A stretch of DNA of 47,249 bases, from positions 1-47,249 of the forward strand of contig JAISCI010000014.1 in NCBI GenBank assembly GCA_031265685.1, written 5' to 3'. A program made the translations under genes and the position numbers. This DNA is from Clostridiales bacterium. GTDB lineage: Bacteria > Bacillota > Clostridia > Lachnospirales > WRAX01. How positions within the stretch are numbered: position 1 is the stretch's first letter; the number at the start of each line of letters is the position of its first letter. The notes under the pieces are model-generated. The model was given only the letters and a program-made list of their open reading frames with translations. It had not been told where the DNA came from and did no database searches. Positions 25,735 through 34,142 of the stretch are shown here, one piece after another.

Positions 25735-26585
25735 AGTTTTTCGCGAAAGCGGCGGCTTTTCTCGTGACTCTGCTGGTTGCCACCGACGGCGCGTTCGCCG
25801 CGTCTCCGCTCACGACGCTCATACCCGACAGCGCGAGCGTACCGATCATCATGTACCACCGGATAACGCCGAAGCGGAGCGAGCTGAACACATGGGCGAT
25901 CACGCCGGAAGAGTTCGAGAGCGACCTGAAGTTCTTTTCGGACAACGGGTTTTCGACGGTGTTCATGTCCGACCTCGTCAGTTTCGTCCAAGGTACAGGT
26001 TCGTTGCCCGATAAACCGCTCGTCATCACGTTCGACGACGGCGATTCAAGCGTGCTTACCCGGGCGCTCCCGCTGCTCGAAAAGTACGACATGAGGGCGG
26101 TTTTCGCCGTAGTCGGCAGTATCACCGACGAATACTCGACATGGGATCCAGGCGCGCGCAAGCCTCATCTCGCGTGGGACGAGGTGAACCAGTTAATCTC
26201 GACCGGGCGTTTCGAGGTACAGAATCACAGTTACGCTCTGCACAGCAGCATCGGCCCGACGCGGCGGCTTAAGGGGGAGAGTGACGAGCGCCTGTCCGCG
26301 CGTCTCTCCGGAGATTGGCTGCAAGCGTCGGGAAGGATCAAGGATATGACGGGTACCGTCCCGACGACTTACGTGTACCCATACGGCTCGAAGAGCGACT
26401 TTACAGACCGGCTCGCGAAGCGGCTGGGGTTCGCTGCCACTCTCACCTGCGCCGACCATGTCAACCTGATCACGCGCGGCGACTCGGACTGCCTGATAGG
26501 GTTGGGCCGAACGAACCGCCCGCACGGCAAAGCCACCGAAACTGTGTGCGGGAAATTTCTGAACACGACACGAGCGGATACATGA
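25731..26585 (+). CDS. Polysaccharide deacetylase (NodB/CE4 family), exported
   Basis: Removes acetyl groups from N-acetylated polysaccharides such as peptidoglycan; in spore formers PdaA-like enzymes make muramic delta-lactam. 284 residues with a signal peptide (MKFFAKAAAFLVTLLVATDG..AFA). NodB motifs: TFDDGD (catalytic Asp and first metal Asp), NHSYALH (metal histidines) and YVYPYGSKS (motif 3). The substrate loop IIMYHRIT precedes the domain, as in other MYHxI deacetylases. Translationally coupled to the small ORF before it. The terminator follows directly. Confidence 0.92.
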   Translation: MKFFAKAAAFLVTLLVATDGAFAASPLTTLIPDSASVPIIMYHRITPKRSELNTWAITPEEFESDLKFFSDNGFSTVFMSDLVSFVQGTGSLPDKPLVITFDDGDSSVLTRALPLLEKYDMRAVFAVVGSITDEYSTWDPGARKPHLAWDEVNQLISTGRFEVQNHSYALHSSIGPTRRLKGESDERLSARLSGDWLQASGRIKDMTGTVPTTYVYPYGSKSDFTDRLAKRLGFAATLTCADHVNLITRGDSDCLIGLGRTNRPHGKATETVCGKFLNTTRADT

Positions 26586-26588
26586 GCG

Positions 26589-26624
26589 AAGCCGCGAACC
26601 TTGATTGCAGGGTTCGCGGCTTTT
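26589..26624 (+). terminator. Rho-independent terminator after the deacetylase gene
   Basis: AAGCCGCGAACC (26589-26600) pairs exactly with GGTTCGCGGCTT (26611-26622) and ends in TTTT. It starts three bases after the stop codon. Confidence 0.88.
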
Positions 26625-27277
26625 GCCGCTTTGGGGCGCTGCGTACGATTTGCTCATGTTGTATTTGCCAACTGAAAAATCCGCCAGCCAAGCAAAAAAC
26701 ATTGTGATCCGGCGAACTGTGAGCAACGGGCGGCGGATCTTAATTATAATGGATGGCGGAAATTTCAATTAACAAATACATCCGCCGCGAAAGAAACTGA
26801 AAAGGCTGTGAAAGCCGCCTGTGACGCTGAAAATTTGCGCATCAAGGACTGTCGCAACAGTGTGTATACGTCAAGCGAACTTCGTCCATGTGAAAATTCA
26901 TGACGACCGATTTCAATTATATTGCCATGGTGGTTTTCGGGTAGAAATACACACGGCGTATAACATGTTTCCCCCTATTTTAGACCGCGCCCAAAACCGC
27001 CTAACCAGGCGGTTACAATGCTGATATTTTCTTCAATATCCAAATTTCGAGCAGTAAGATGAAAATTCGTCGCGTATCACACCATCGCCGCGCCTGAAAA
27101 CCACACAGCTATCGTTCATATTCTGGCACCCTACCGTGCGCGGGATTGATGCCGCCGAATATCACAAACTAATGGCAAATCACCCCTTACAAACCTTGTC
27201 CCGGACCCGCAAAAAAATTATAGCATATCGCCGCGAAATAGTGTAGAATACATTCTAATAGAAAAGAGGTCTATTCT
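26625..27277. other. 653-bp intergenic region with hairpins but no gene
   Basis: No coding frame is convincing. Visible structure: CGGCGGAT (26731-26738) with ATCCGCCG (26780-26787); a half unit of the palindrome family near 26873-26900; and AACCGCCT (26995-27002) with AGGCGGTT (27007-27014), which on the minus strand is followed by TTGGG and resembles a terminator. The last 40 bases hold TAGAAT (27242) and the leader of the SEC-C gene. It is lower in GC than its neighbours and could hold an unrecognised RNA. Confidence 0.45.
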
Positions 27278-27784
27278 ATGGGTCTATACGAGAATTGGGC
27301 AAAACGCGCCTACACCCCCGACGGACGCCCGAACGAGCGCCATTGGAAAGCGTATCGCAGCCAGGAGCGCGAAGCCTTCCGACGGATACTCGCGGAGAGG
27401 ACCGAGCGCTTCGAGGGGACGATCGCCGCCCTGGCTGAAAAGTACGGGCTGTCCGAAACGGCTATGATCGGCTTTATCGACGGCGTCAACGAAGTCATAG
27501 ATCCGGCGCAGGAGCTTTCCTCCATCGAGGACGGCGGCGCGGAGGTCTCTTTCGCTCTTGATTTTGAAAAGCTCTACAAGCGCATGGTCGAGCTTAAAGC
27601 CGAGTACCTGTACACGCTGCCCGAATGGGGCAATATCTTCGACGGCGATACGCGCGCGCGGCTGTTTGCCGAGCAGAAATCGTCAAAAACCGTCGCGCGC
27701 GCGGAACCTCGCATCGGGCGCAACGATCCCTGCCCGTGCGGCAGCGGGCGCAAGTATAAGCAATGCTGCGGCAAGGCGTCGTGA
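27278..27784 (+). CDS. SEC-C motif protein
   Basis: The 168-residue protein ends in a SEC-C zinc-binding motif ([20 protein letters not shown]), the domain known from the SecA C-terminus and many small proteins. The N-terminal 130 residues are helical ([20 protein letters not shown]) and match a clostridial SEC-C protein type of unknown role. ATG 27278 has AGAGG seven bases upstream. The stop overlaps the GTG of the next gene (GTGA), so it heads an operon with the Sua5 gene. Confidence 0.88.
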   Translation: MGLYENWAKRAYTPDGRPNERHWKAYRSQEREAFRRILAERTERFEGTIAALAEKYGLSETAMIGFIDGVNEVIDPAQELSSIEDGGAEVSFALDFEKLYKRMVELKAEYLYTLPEWGNIFDGDTRARLFAEQKSSKTVARAEPRIGRNDPCPCGSGRKYKQCCGKAS

Positions 27785-28728
27785 CGGTATCCGCGGCTGT
27801 GTCTGAGACTATATTCTTAGAACGCGCCGCCAGTATAATCCGGAGCGGCGGTCTCGTCGCTTTCCCGACCGAAACGGTCTATGGCCTGGGCGCGGACGCC
27901 CTCAACCCGGACGCCGCGCGGAGAATCTACGCCGCGAAAGGCCGCCCGTCCGACAATCCGCTGATCGTGCATATCGCCGATCCGGGCGACATCGCCCCGC
28001 TGACGGAGCGTGTAACGCCCGCCGCCGAAAAATTGATAAATATGTTTTGGCCGGGTCCGCTTACGGTAATACTTAAGAAGACAAAGCTCGTACCCGACGA
28101 GACGACGGGCGGGCTTGATACCGTGGCCGTCCGGATGCCGGATCACCCGGCGGCTCTCGGACTGATCCGACTCTCGGGCGTTCCGGTAGCCGCGCCGTCG
28201 GCGAATATCTCCGGGCGGCCTTCGCCGACTCGGGCGGAACATGTCGCCGCGGATCTGGGCGGCGTGATCGACATGATCATGGACGGCGGGGAATGCCGCG
28301 TCGGGCTGGAGTCCACCGTGGCCGACTGTACGGGCGATGTTCCCGTAATCCTGCGTCCCGGCGCCATAACCGCCGAAATGATCGGCGCCGCCCCGGGAGC
28401 ACATGGCGATGTCCGGCGCTCCCCTGGGACGCGCTACAGGCATTATTCGCCGCTCGCTCCGATAATCGTAACGGACGCCCCGCCGAGGGAGCTATCCGAG
28501 GCGGACGGCGCGCTCTGTTTCGACGACACCCGCTCGGAGTACTGCGGCGGCGCGGTCGTTTCGCTGGGCGCGCGGAGCGACGCGGCCCAGGCTATGCGGA
28601 ACTTCTTCGCGGCGCTCCGCTCCTTCGACGCTTCCGGCGTCAGATTGATATACGCCGAGACTCCGCCGGATACGCCGGATTTCGCCGCGCTGCGGGACCG
28701 GCTGTTCCGGGCCGCTATGCCGCTATGA
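27781..28728 (+). CDS. sua5: L-threonylcarbamoyladenylate synthase (Sua5/YwlC)
   Basis: Makes threonylcarbamoyl-AMP from threonine, bicarbonate and ATP for the t6A37 modification of ANN-decoding tRNAs. The YrdC domain (1-200) shows [47 protein letters not shown] and the [11 protein letters not shown] linker, followed by the C-terminal Sua5 domain, so it is the long form (315 residues). GTG 27781 overlaps the SEC-C stop; an upstream TTG at 27763 is less likely. The stop TGA is also the first bases of a GAATTTGCC palindrome array. Gene order with the YwlE and RpiB genes matches Bacillus. Confidence 0.93.
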   Translation: MTVSAAVSETIFLERAASIIRSGGLVAFPTETVYGLGADALNPDAARRIYAAKGRPSDNPLIVHIADPGDIAPLTERVTPAAEKLINMFWPGPLTVILKKTKLVPDETTGGLDTVAVRMPDHPAALGLIRLSGVPVAAPSANISGRPSPTRAEHVAADLGGVIDMIMDGGECRVGLESTVADCTGDVPVILRPGAITAEMIGAAPGAHGDVRRSPGTRYRHYSPLAPIIVTDAPPRELSEADGALCFDDTRSEYCGGAVVSLGARSDAAQAMRNFFAALRSFDASGVRLIYAETPPDTPDFAALRDRLFRAAMPL

Positions 28729-28806
28729 ATTTGCCGCTGAATTTGCCGCTGAATTTGCCGGGTTCAGGGCAAATTCGTTCAGGGCAAATTCCGTATTGAA
28801 TTTGCC
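28727..28806. repeat. GAATTTGCC palindrome array (locus 9)
   Basis: Three direct copies of GAATTTGCC (28727-28735, 28739-28747, 28751-28759) are answered by two inverted copies GGCAAATTC (28768-28776, 28783-28791). A further direct copy lies at 28798-28806. It looks like nested units of a GC-richer subtype, one partner missing. The array begins inside the sua5 stop codon. Confidence 0.8.
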
Positions 28807-28997
28807 GGGGCGGGGCGCGGTTTCTACGCCCCCCCCCCAGAAAAAAGTTAGCGCCCAAGCCGTGCGCTTTACGCGGCGCAGGCGGGCGGCTTTGCGGCGT
28901 TTCAGCGCCGGGGTTTCGCTTCTGAAAACGATTAACGACGAAACAAATAGGGTTTGCCGCGGAAACGCCGCGAAGCTTGTGATGGGGGTGAAATAAT
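28807..28997. other. sua5-ywlE spacer with C10 tract
   Basis: Contains ten C in a row (28829-28838) followed by AGAAAAAAG, and the ribosome binding site GGGGGTG of the next gene. No gene or clear promoter seen. Confidence 0.5.
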
Positions 28998-29438
28998 GTG
29001 ACGAAAGTATTATTCGTCTGCACGGGGAACACATGCCGCAGCGCCATGGCGAAAGCGATAGCCGACGACCGCTTTCGGAGGCTGGGTCTGCCCTATGGGG
29101 CGGATTCGCGCGGGATAAACGTGCTCGCGCCGAGCCGGGCCAGCGAAAACGCCGTGCGCGCGCTTTCCCTGCTGTACAAAATAGATCTGTCGCCGCATAT
29201 ATCGCGCCAGTTGAGCGAGGGCGACATGCGCGGAGCCGATCTGGTTCTGACGATGACGCGGAGCCAGAAAGACTACCTGACGATGGTCTACGGGCCGCGC
29301 GCCGAAAAAGCCCGCACTCTCGCGGAGTTCGCCGGGGCGGGGCGGGACGTCGCCGATCCCTACGGCGGCGATATCGCCGTATACCAGCGGTGCGCGTCCA
29401 CTATAGCCGACATGATAGAGCGGGGGTTCAGGGAATGA
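28998..29438 (+). CDS. Low-molecular-weight phosphatase, YwlE-like (protein arginine phosphatase)
   Basis: The fold is that of low-molecular-weight tyrosine phosphatases. The P-loop CTGNTCRSAM has CX5R, and the general acid is in DPYGG. The loop carries Thr (CTGNTCRS) where tyrosine phosphatases have Ile/Leu. In YwlE of Bacillus that Thr selects phosphoarginine, so a role reversing McsB arginine phosphorylation is inferred. 146 residues, normal length. GTG 28998 is preceded by GGGGGTGAAATAAT. The stop overlaps the rpiB start (ATGA). No mcsB/clpC genes are in the window. Confidence 0.9.
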   Translation: MTKVLFVCTGNTCRSAMAKAIADDRFRRLGLPYGADSRGINVLAPSRASENAVRALSLLYKIDLSPHISRQLSEGDMRGADLVLTMTRSQKDYLTMVYGPRAEKARTLAEFAGAGRDVADPYGGDIAVYQRCASTIADMIERGFRE

Positions 29439-29884
29439 TCGCGATAGCCAGCGATACCGCCGGACTCGGGCTGAAAGCCGATATTATCGGCTTGCTCGGG
29501 GAACTCGGCGTTGAGTACAAGGATTTGGGCGTGTACGGGACCGATCCGCCCGGCGCCGATTACCCCGACTACGGTCAGAAGGCAGCGCGCGCGGTTCTCT
29601 CCGGCGAATGCGACCGCGGCGTAATCATATGCGGAACGGGAGTGGGCATATCGATCGCCGCGAACCGCTTCCCGGGGATACGCGCGGCGCTGTGCGGCGA
29701 CGTGTTCACCGCGAAAGCCTGCCGTCAGCACAACGACGCAAACATACTGGCGCTGGGCGCGCGCGTGGTCGGACCCGGCCTGGCGCGGGAGATAACGTCG
29801 GCTTTCCTCGGAACGCCGTTCTCGGGCGAGGAGCGCCACGCGCGGCGCGTTAAAAAGATTGAGGTAAACGCCGATGACAGATGA
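29435..29884 (+). CDS. rpiB: Ribose-5-phosphate isomerase B family
   Basis: Interconverts ribose- and ribulose-5-phosphate (or allose phosphates). The 149 residues contain the active-site Cys in ICGTGVGISIAANRFPGIRA and the His of CRQHNDANILALGARV. One difference from the usual SDHAG near the N-terminus: here it is SDTAGLGLK, so the conserved His is Thr, which could alter phosphate binding or specificity. The ATG overlaps the phosphatase stop, and the stop overlaps the next gene by 11 bp, so it is translationally coupled on both sides. Confidence 0.92.
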   Translation: MIAIASDTAGLGLKADIIGLLGELGVEYKDLGVYGTDPPGADYPDYGQKAARAVLSGECDRGVIICGTGVGISIAANRFPGIRAALCGDVFTAKACRQHNDANILALGARVVGPGLAREITSAFLGTPFSGEERHARRVKKIEVNADDR

Positions 29885-30908
29885 GATCTCGCATAACTAC
29901 CTGCTCTATATCGCCGCGTTCGCGTGCGCTTTCGCGGTTTCGCTGCTGCTTACGCCCGTTACGAAGCGTATAGCGGCGCACTTCGGCGCGATCGACTATC
30001 CGCGTTCGCGCGGGATGCACAAAGAACCCGTGCCGCGCATGGGCGGAATGGCTATCGTCGTCAGCTTCCTGCTGACCATGCTCGTGCTTACGCCGTTCGT
30101 TGAGGACCTGCGCACGCGGCAGTTCGCCGGGTTCGCGTGCGGCGCGGTCATAATCTTCCTGCTCGGCATGGCCGACGACGTTTATACGCTTGGCGCAAAG
30201 CCTAAACTGTGCGTTCAGGTGATCGCCGCGGTCGTCGCCGTCGCCAGCGGGATCAGGATCAACACGTCGTTCCTGCCGTTCTACGGAATACTGCAGCCGT
30301 TTGAGATACCGATAACCGTCGTCTGGATAGTGGGTCTGACGAATGCCGTCAACCTGATCGACGGCCTGGACGGTCTGGCGGCGGGTGTCAGCTCGATCGG
30401 CTCGCTGTGCATAATGGCGCTGTGCTTCCTCTCGGGCGGAGAGATGGCGCTGGTGTTCTCAGTTACGCTGACCGGGGCGACGCTGGGTTTCCTGCCACGC
30501 AACTTCAACCCCGCCGAGGTGATCATGGGAGACACCGGCTCGACGTTTCTCGGGTACGTGCTGGCGGTGTCTTCGATAATCGGGGTGTTTAAGTACTACA
30601 CCCTGCTTTCCGTCGTTATCGCGCTGCTGGCGCTGGCGCTGCCGATCTTTGACACCGCCTTCGCGATGACGCGCCGCGCGATAAAGGGCAAGCCGATCAT
30701 GTCTCCGGACAGGGGGCATCTGCACCACCGTCTGATCGACTCGGGCATGTCCCCGAAGACGGCGGTCGTGTTGCTGTGGGCGGTATCGGCGCTCTCCGCC
30801 GTAATCGCGATACTGATAGCGGCGCGGGACTACCGCGCGGTGATAATCGTCCTCGCGGCGCTCGCGCTCCTGTCTCTCATGGTCTTTTTGTATAGAAGGA
30901 GGTTATGA
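29874..30908 (+). CDS. tagO: Undecaprenyl-phosphate GlcNAc-1-phosphate transferase (TagO/WecA type)
   Basis: Transfers a GlcNAc-1-phosphate to the lipid carrier, the first step of teichoic acid or other wall glycan synthesis. 344 residues and about ten membrane helices. Family motifs: MHKEPVPRMGG, MADDVYTLGAKPKL (Mg2+ Asp pair), NAVNLIDGLDGLAAG, MGDTGSTFLGY and RGHLHHRL. The Gly-Asp-rich loops are cytoplasmic. ATG 29874 overlaps rpiB. The final codons contain GAAGGAGG, the ribosome binding site for the thioesterase gene. Confidence 0.92.
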   Translation: MTDEISHNYLLYIAAFACAFAVSLLLTPVTKRIAAHFGAIDYPRSRGMHKEPVPRMGGMAIVVSFLLTMLVLTPFVEDLRTRQFAGFACGAVIIFLLGMADDVYTLGAKPKLCVQVIAAVVAVASGIRINTSFLPFYGILQPFEIPITVVWIVGLTNAVNLIDGLDGLAAGVSSIGSLCIMALCFLSGGEMALVFSVTLTGATLGFLPRNFNPAEVIMGDTGSTFLGYVLAVSSIIGVFKYYTLLSVVIALLALALPIFDTAFAMTRRAIKGKPIMSPDRGHLHHRLIDSGMSPKTAVVLLWAVSALSAVIAILIAARDYRAVIIVLAALALLSLMVFLYRRRL

Positions 30909-30960
30909 CACGGTATATAAATCGGAATTCAGAATAGACTACGCCGGGACGGGTCCGGAT

Positions 30961-31683
30961 TTGAGGGCCGGGGCGGCGCAGCTTATCGCCATAGCGCAGG
31001 AGGCGGGTATGCGGCATATGTCCGAAACACCGTACTCGATGAGCGCTCTGCTTTCGGCCGGATTCGGCTGGGTGATACTGGCCGGGCGGTACGTGTTCGG
31101 CCGGCGCCCCGCCTACGGCGAGACCGTAGCCGCCGAAACCAGCCAGTCCGAACCGAAAGGTTTCCTCACAAACCGCAATTACCGTATCACGGACGCTTTG
31201 GGCGGGACGGTCATGACGGGGATAGTGTCGTGCGTGTACACTGATCTGTCGGCCAGAAAACCCGTCCGCGTACCGCCGGAACAGCGCGAGGCGTTCGGTT
31301 CGGAGCCGCCGCTGATCCCCGCCGATTATAAAATACCGGATATGCCCGGCGAACGGACAGAGACGGAGTTCGCCGCCGCGCGGCGGGATACGGATACTAA
31401 CGGCCACGTCAACAACATAAAGTATATCGAATGGGCGCTGGATCAAATACCCAAAGATGTCTATCTCTCCCGGAACGCGCGTGAATTGCGCGCGGTATAT
31501 AAAAAGGAGTGCGCCGCGGGCGCCCCCGTCCGGATAGAGACGGGCCGTATCGAGGACGCGAAGGAATTTTGCGTGAACGAATTTCGCTTGAACCACGCGA
31601 AATTCCATCAAGCAACATTCTATGTCTCCGATATATACGCGGCCGGCGAGCTTTCGGCAAGGGTATACACGGAATGGGAATGA
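30961..31683 (+). CDS. Acyl-ACP thioesterase, with 5' frameshift and an in-frame palindrome insert
   Basis: Releases fatty acids from acyl carrier protein. Two hot-dog halves: the first about 30913-31290 (MSETPYSMSALLSAGFGWVI, FLTNRNYRI), the second with RRDTDTNGHVNNIKYIEWAL. Homology starts at 30913 (VYKSEFRIDYAG) but no start codon is in that frame. The natural ATG 30905, just after GAAGGAGG, is one base out of frame. A lost G in CACGGTAT would explain this, so the stated start (TTG 30961) is only formal and the gene may be broken. Near the 3' end, 57 bp of nested palindrome (31564-31620) adds KEFCVNEFRLNHAKFHQAT between ..RIEDA and FYVSDIYAAGE without disturbing the frame. Confidence 0.75.
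   Translation: MRAGAAQLIAIAQEAGMRHMSETPYSMSALLSAGFGWVILAGRYVFGRRPAYGETVAAETSQSEPKGFLTNRNYRITDALGGTVMTGIVSCVYTDLSARKPVRVPPEQREAFGSEPPLIPADYKIPDMPGERTETEFAAARRDTDTNGHVNNIKYIEWALDQIPKDVYLSRNARELRAVYKKECAAGAPVRIETGRIEDAKEFCVNEFRLNHAKFHQATFYVSDIYAAGELSARVYTEWE
31564..31620. repeat. In-frame double palindrome inside the thioesterase gene (locus 10)
   Basis: GAATTTTGC (31564-31572) faces GCAACATTC (31612-31620, one mismatch), enclosing GAATTTCGC (31579-31587) and GCGAAATTC (31597-31605), both perfect. It is 57 bp, exactly 19 codons, with no stop in the thioesterase frame. Confidence 0.88.
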
Positions 31684-31684
31684 C

Positions 31685-31861
31685 ATGGAGATAGCCCCGG
31701 GAATGGTGGTTACGTCTAAAAAGCCGCATCCTTGCGGCTCGCGCGAGTGGCTGCTGCTGCGCGTCGGCGCGGACGTAAAGCTGCGCTGCGTCGTCTGCGG
31801 CCGCGAGGTCTGGACTACGCGCGTCAAATTTGAGAAGATGATAAAGGGTATAAAGGAGTGA
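31685..31861 (+). CDS. DUF951 small zinc-ribbon-like protein
   Basis: The 58 residues match DUF951: GMVVTSKKPHPCGSREWLLL, LRCVVCGREVW and RVKFEKMIK. Two Cys pairs suggest a metal site. The family's role is unknown. ATG 31685 overlaps the thioesterase stop region (TGACATGGAG) and the gene ends seven bases before the phosphohexomutase start. Confidence 0.85.
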   Translation: MEIAPGMVVTSKKPHPCGSREWLLLRVGADVKLRCVVCGREVWTTRVKFEKMIKGIKE

Positions 31862-31867
31862 GGCCGC

Positions 31868-33604
31868 GTGGATTATATGCGCAATTACAACGACTGGCTC
31901 ACGGGAGAGCATTTCGACGACGACACAAGGCGCGAGCTTGCCGGCATAGCGGACGACGGCAAGGAGATCCGCGAGCGATTCTATAAGTCTCTGGAGTTCG
32001 GGACGGGCGGCCTGCGCGGCATAATCGGCGCAGGAACGAACCGCATGAACATCTATACCGTCCGCCGGGCCACGCAAGGGCTTTCCAACTACATACTGAA
32101 GAGCGGGTCGGAAAACGCGGCTAAAGGCGTCGTAATCGCGTTCGACTCGCGGCGCTATTCCGCCGAGTTCGCGAGGCAATCCGCGCTGGTGCTGGCCGGG
32201 AACGGCATAAAGGCGTATATCTTCCCGTCGCTGCGGCCCACGCCCGAGCTGTCGTTCGCGATACGTTCTCTGGGGTGCGTGTCGGGCATAGTCATAACAG
32301 CCAGCCACAACCCGCGGGAATACAACGGGTACAAGTGTTATTGGGAGGACGGCGCGCAGATACCGTTCCCGCGCGACGCCGAGGTGACGGCCGAGGTCGA
32401 GTCCGTCAAGGATTACAGCATGATCCGGCTCGCGGACGAGGATGAAGCCGCCGCCGCCGGTCTGTATAACGTCGTCGGCGAGGACGTGGACGACGCTTTC
32501 CTCGCCGAGGTCGCCGCCGCGTCCCTCAACCCGGACGCGATCCGCGAGGCCGCCCCGGATTTCCGCATTGTGTACACGCCGCTGTACGGCGCGGGTTCCG
32601 TACCCGTTCAGCGGGCTCTGCGGGGCGCGGGCTTCACGAACGTCTACGCCGTACCCGAGCAGGAGTTCCCCGACCCGGACTTCCCGACAGTCAGCTACCC
32701 CAACCCGGAGGATCCGAAAGCGTTCAGGCTGGCGCTGGCCTTGGCCGACGAGAAAAACGCCGATTTGGTGCTGGCGACCGATCCCGACTGCGACCGCGTC
32801 GGCGTCGTAACGCGCGGCGAGGGCGGGAAGTATTTTCTGCTTTCGGGCAATATGACGGGTGCGCTTCTGACCGAGTACATCCTGTCGCAAAAGGCCGCGC
32901 GAGGCGGGATAGACGGCGACTCCGTCGTAATCTCGACGATCGTCTCCACGAAGCTGACGCGGGCCATTGCCGAGTTCTACGGCGCCCAGTATATGGAGAC
33001 GCTGACAGGCTTCAAATATATCGGCGAAAAAATCAAGGAGTTTGAGCGGGGCGGCGGCAAGCTGAAATTCGTTTTCGGCTTCGAGGAGTCCTACGGATAT
33101 CTCCCCGGAACATACGCGCGCGACAAGGACGCCGTGGCGGCGTGCCTGCTCGTCGCGGAGATGGCCGCTTATTACAAGCTGCGCGGCATGACGCTGTTCG
33201 GCGCGCTGACCGCGCTGTACGAAAAGTACGGCTTCTACCGCGAAGCGATCGAGTCGGTAACCCTGCCGGGCATCGACGGCATCGATCGCATGAGGGCGAT
33301 CATGGAGCGCCTTCGCGCGAACCCGCCCAGGGAAGCCGCCGGAATCGCCGTCGTCCGCGTGTCGGACTACAAAACGTCCTCGGCGGCGGATCTGCTTACC
33401 GGCGTGTCCGCGCCGACCGGGCTGCCCGTTTCGGACGTGTTGCTGTACGATCTGGCGGACGGCGGATGGTTCTGCGTGCGACCGTCGGGCACGGAGCCGA
33501 AGATCAAGATATATTGCGCCGTCAAAGGCGCGAGCGCCGAGGACGCCGAAACGAAACTGTCGGCGCTCGGTAAGGCGGCTTCTTCCATCGTAGGCGGCGA
33601 ATAA
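31868..33604 (+). CDS. Phosphoglucomutase/phosphomannomutase family protein
   Basis: Alpha-D-phosphohexomutase, probably glucose-1-P/glucose-6-P, feeding UDP-glucose or glycogen synthesis; glycogen branching enzyme lies elsewhere in the window. 578 residues, the length of Firmicute PgcA enzymes. Motifs: GTGGLRG, phosphoserine loop TASHNPREYNG (Ser146), metal loop DPDCDRVG, sugar loop GFEESYGY and phosphate loop RPSGTEPKIKIY. GTG 31868 follows AAGGAGTGAGGCC. It lies in the long operon-like run with DUF951 before and a lipoprotein after it. Confidence 0.92.
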   Translation: MDYMRNYNDWLTGEHFDDDTRRELAGIADDGKEIRERFYKSLEFGTGGLRGIIGAGTNRMNIYTVRRATQGLSNYILKSGSENAAKGVVIAFDSRRYSAEFARQSALVLAGNGIKAYIFPSLRPTPELSFAIRSLGCVSGIVITASHNPREYNGYKCYWEDGAQIPFPRDAEVTAEVESVKDYSMIRLADEDEAAAAGLYNVVGEDVDDAFLAEVAAASLNPDAIREAAPDFRIVYTPLYGAGSVPVQRALRGAGFTNVYAVPEQEFPDPDFPTVSYPNPEDPKAFRLALALADEKNADLVLATDPDCDRVGVVTRGEGGKYFLLSGNMTGALLTEYILSQKAARGGIDGDSVVISTIVSTKLTRAIAEFYGAQYMETLTGFKYIGEKIKEFERGGGKLKFVFGFEESYGYLPGTYARDKDAVAACLLVAEMAAYYKLRGMTLFGALTALYEKYGFYREAIESVTLPGIDGIDRMRAIMERLRANPPREAAGIAVVRVSDYKTSSAADLLTGVSAPTGLPVSDVLLYDLADGGWFCVRPSGTEPKIKIYCAVKGASAEDAETKLSALGKAASSIVGGE

Positions 33605-33623
33605 CGGAAAGGTGATATACCAG

Positions 33624-34142
33624 ATGAAGAGACTACTCGCGATACTGCTCTGCCTGCTGCTGGCGGCGTGCGGGGCTGCCGCTCCGGACGCCGCGGCGAC
33701 GACGGCGCCGGTCGTAACCGCCGCCCTGACGGCAGCCCCCGCCGAACCGACGGAGGAAACGCCCGAACCCGCCGAAATAACGATAAGCTGCTCCATCCTG
33801 CTGGATAATATGGACAAGCTCGACCCGGAAAAGGCCGAGCTTGTGCCGGACGACGGATACATTCTGCCGACAGTAATACTCGACATGACCGGGGACACGG
33901 TCTTCGACGCGCTCCGCGCCGTCACGATGCTTTCCGGGATACACCTGGATTTCAGCGAAACGGCGGGCATGGCCTACGTCAAAGGTATCGGCAACTTATA
34001 CGAGTTTGACGCGGGCGAGCGCTCGGGATGGATATTCAAAGTGAACGGCGAGATGGCGGCGGTTTCGGCGTCGGACTATATAATCCAGCCCGGCGACATT
34101 ATCGAGTGGTTCTATTCGCTCGATTGGGGCGATGATGTGTGA
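33624..34142 (+). CDS. DUF4430 lipoprotein
   Basis: 172 residues. Signal MKRLLAILLCLLLAAC with lipobox LAAC gives a lipid-anchored surface protein. An Ala/Pro/Thr-rich linker (20-50) leads to a DUF4430 domain (TVFDALRAVTMLSG, GWIFKVNGE, VSASDYIIQPGDIIEWFY), related to the transcobalamin-like fold. Such proteins often sit near cobalamin or surface-binding systems; the ligand is unknown. ATG 33624 was chosen over GTG 33612 because AAAGGTGAT is correctly spaced and the lipoprotein signal starts there. The stop overlaps the next gene. Confidence 0.85.
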   Translation: MKRLLAILLCLLLAACGAAAPDAAATTAPVVTAALTAAPAEPTEETPEPAEITISCSILLDNMDKLDPEKAELVPDDGYILPTVILDMTGDTVFDALRAVTMLSGIHLDFSETAGMAYVKGIGNLYEFDAGERSGWIFKVNGEMAAVSASDYIIQPGDIIEWFYSLDWGDDV

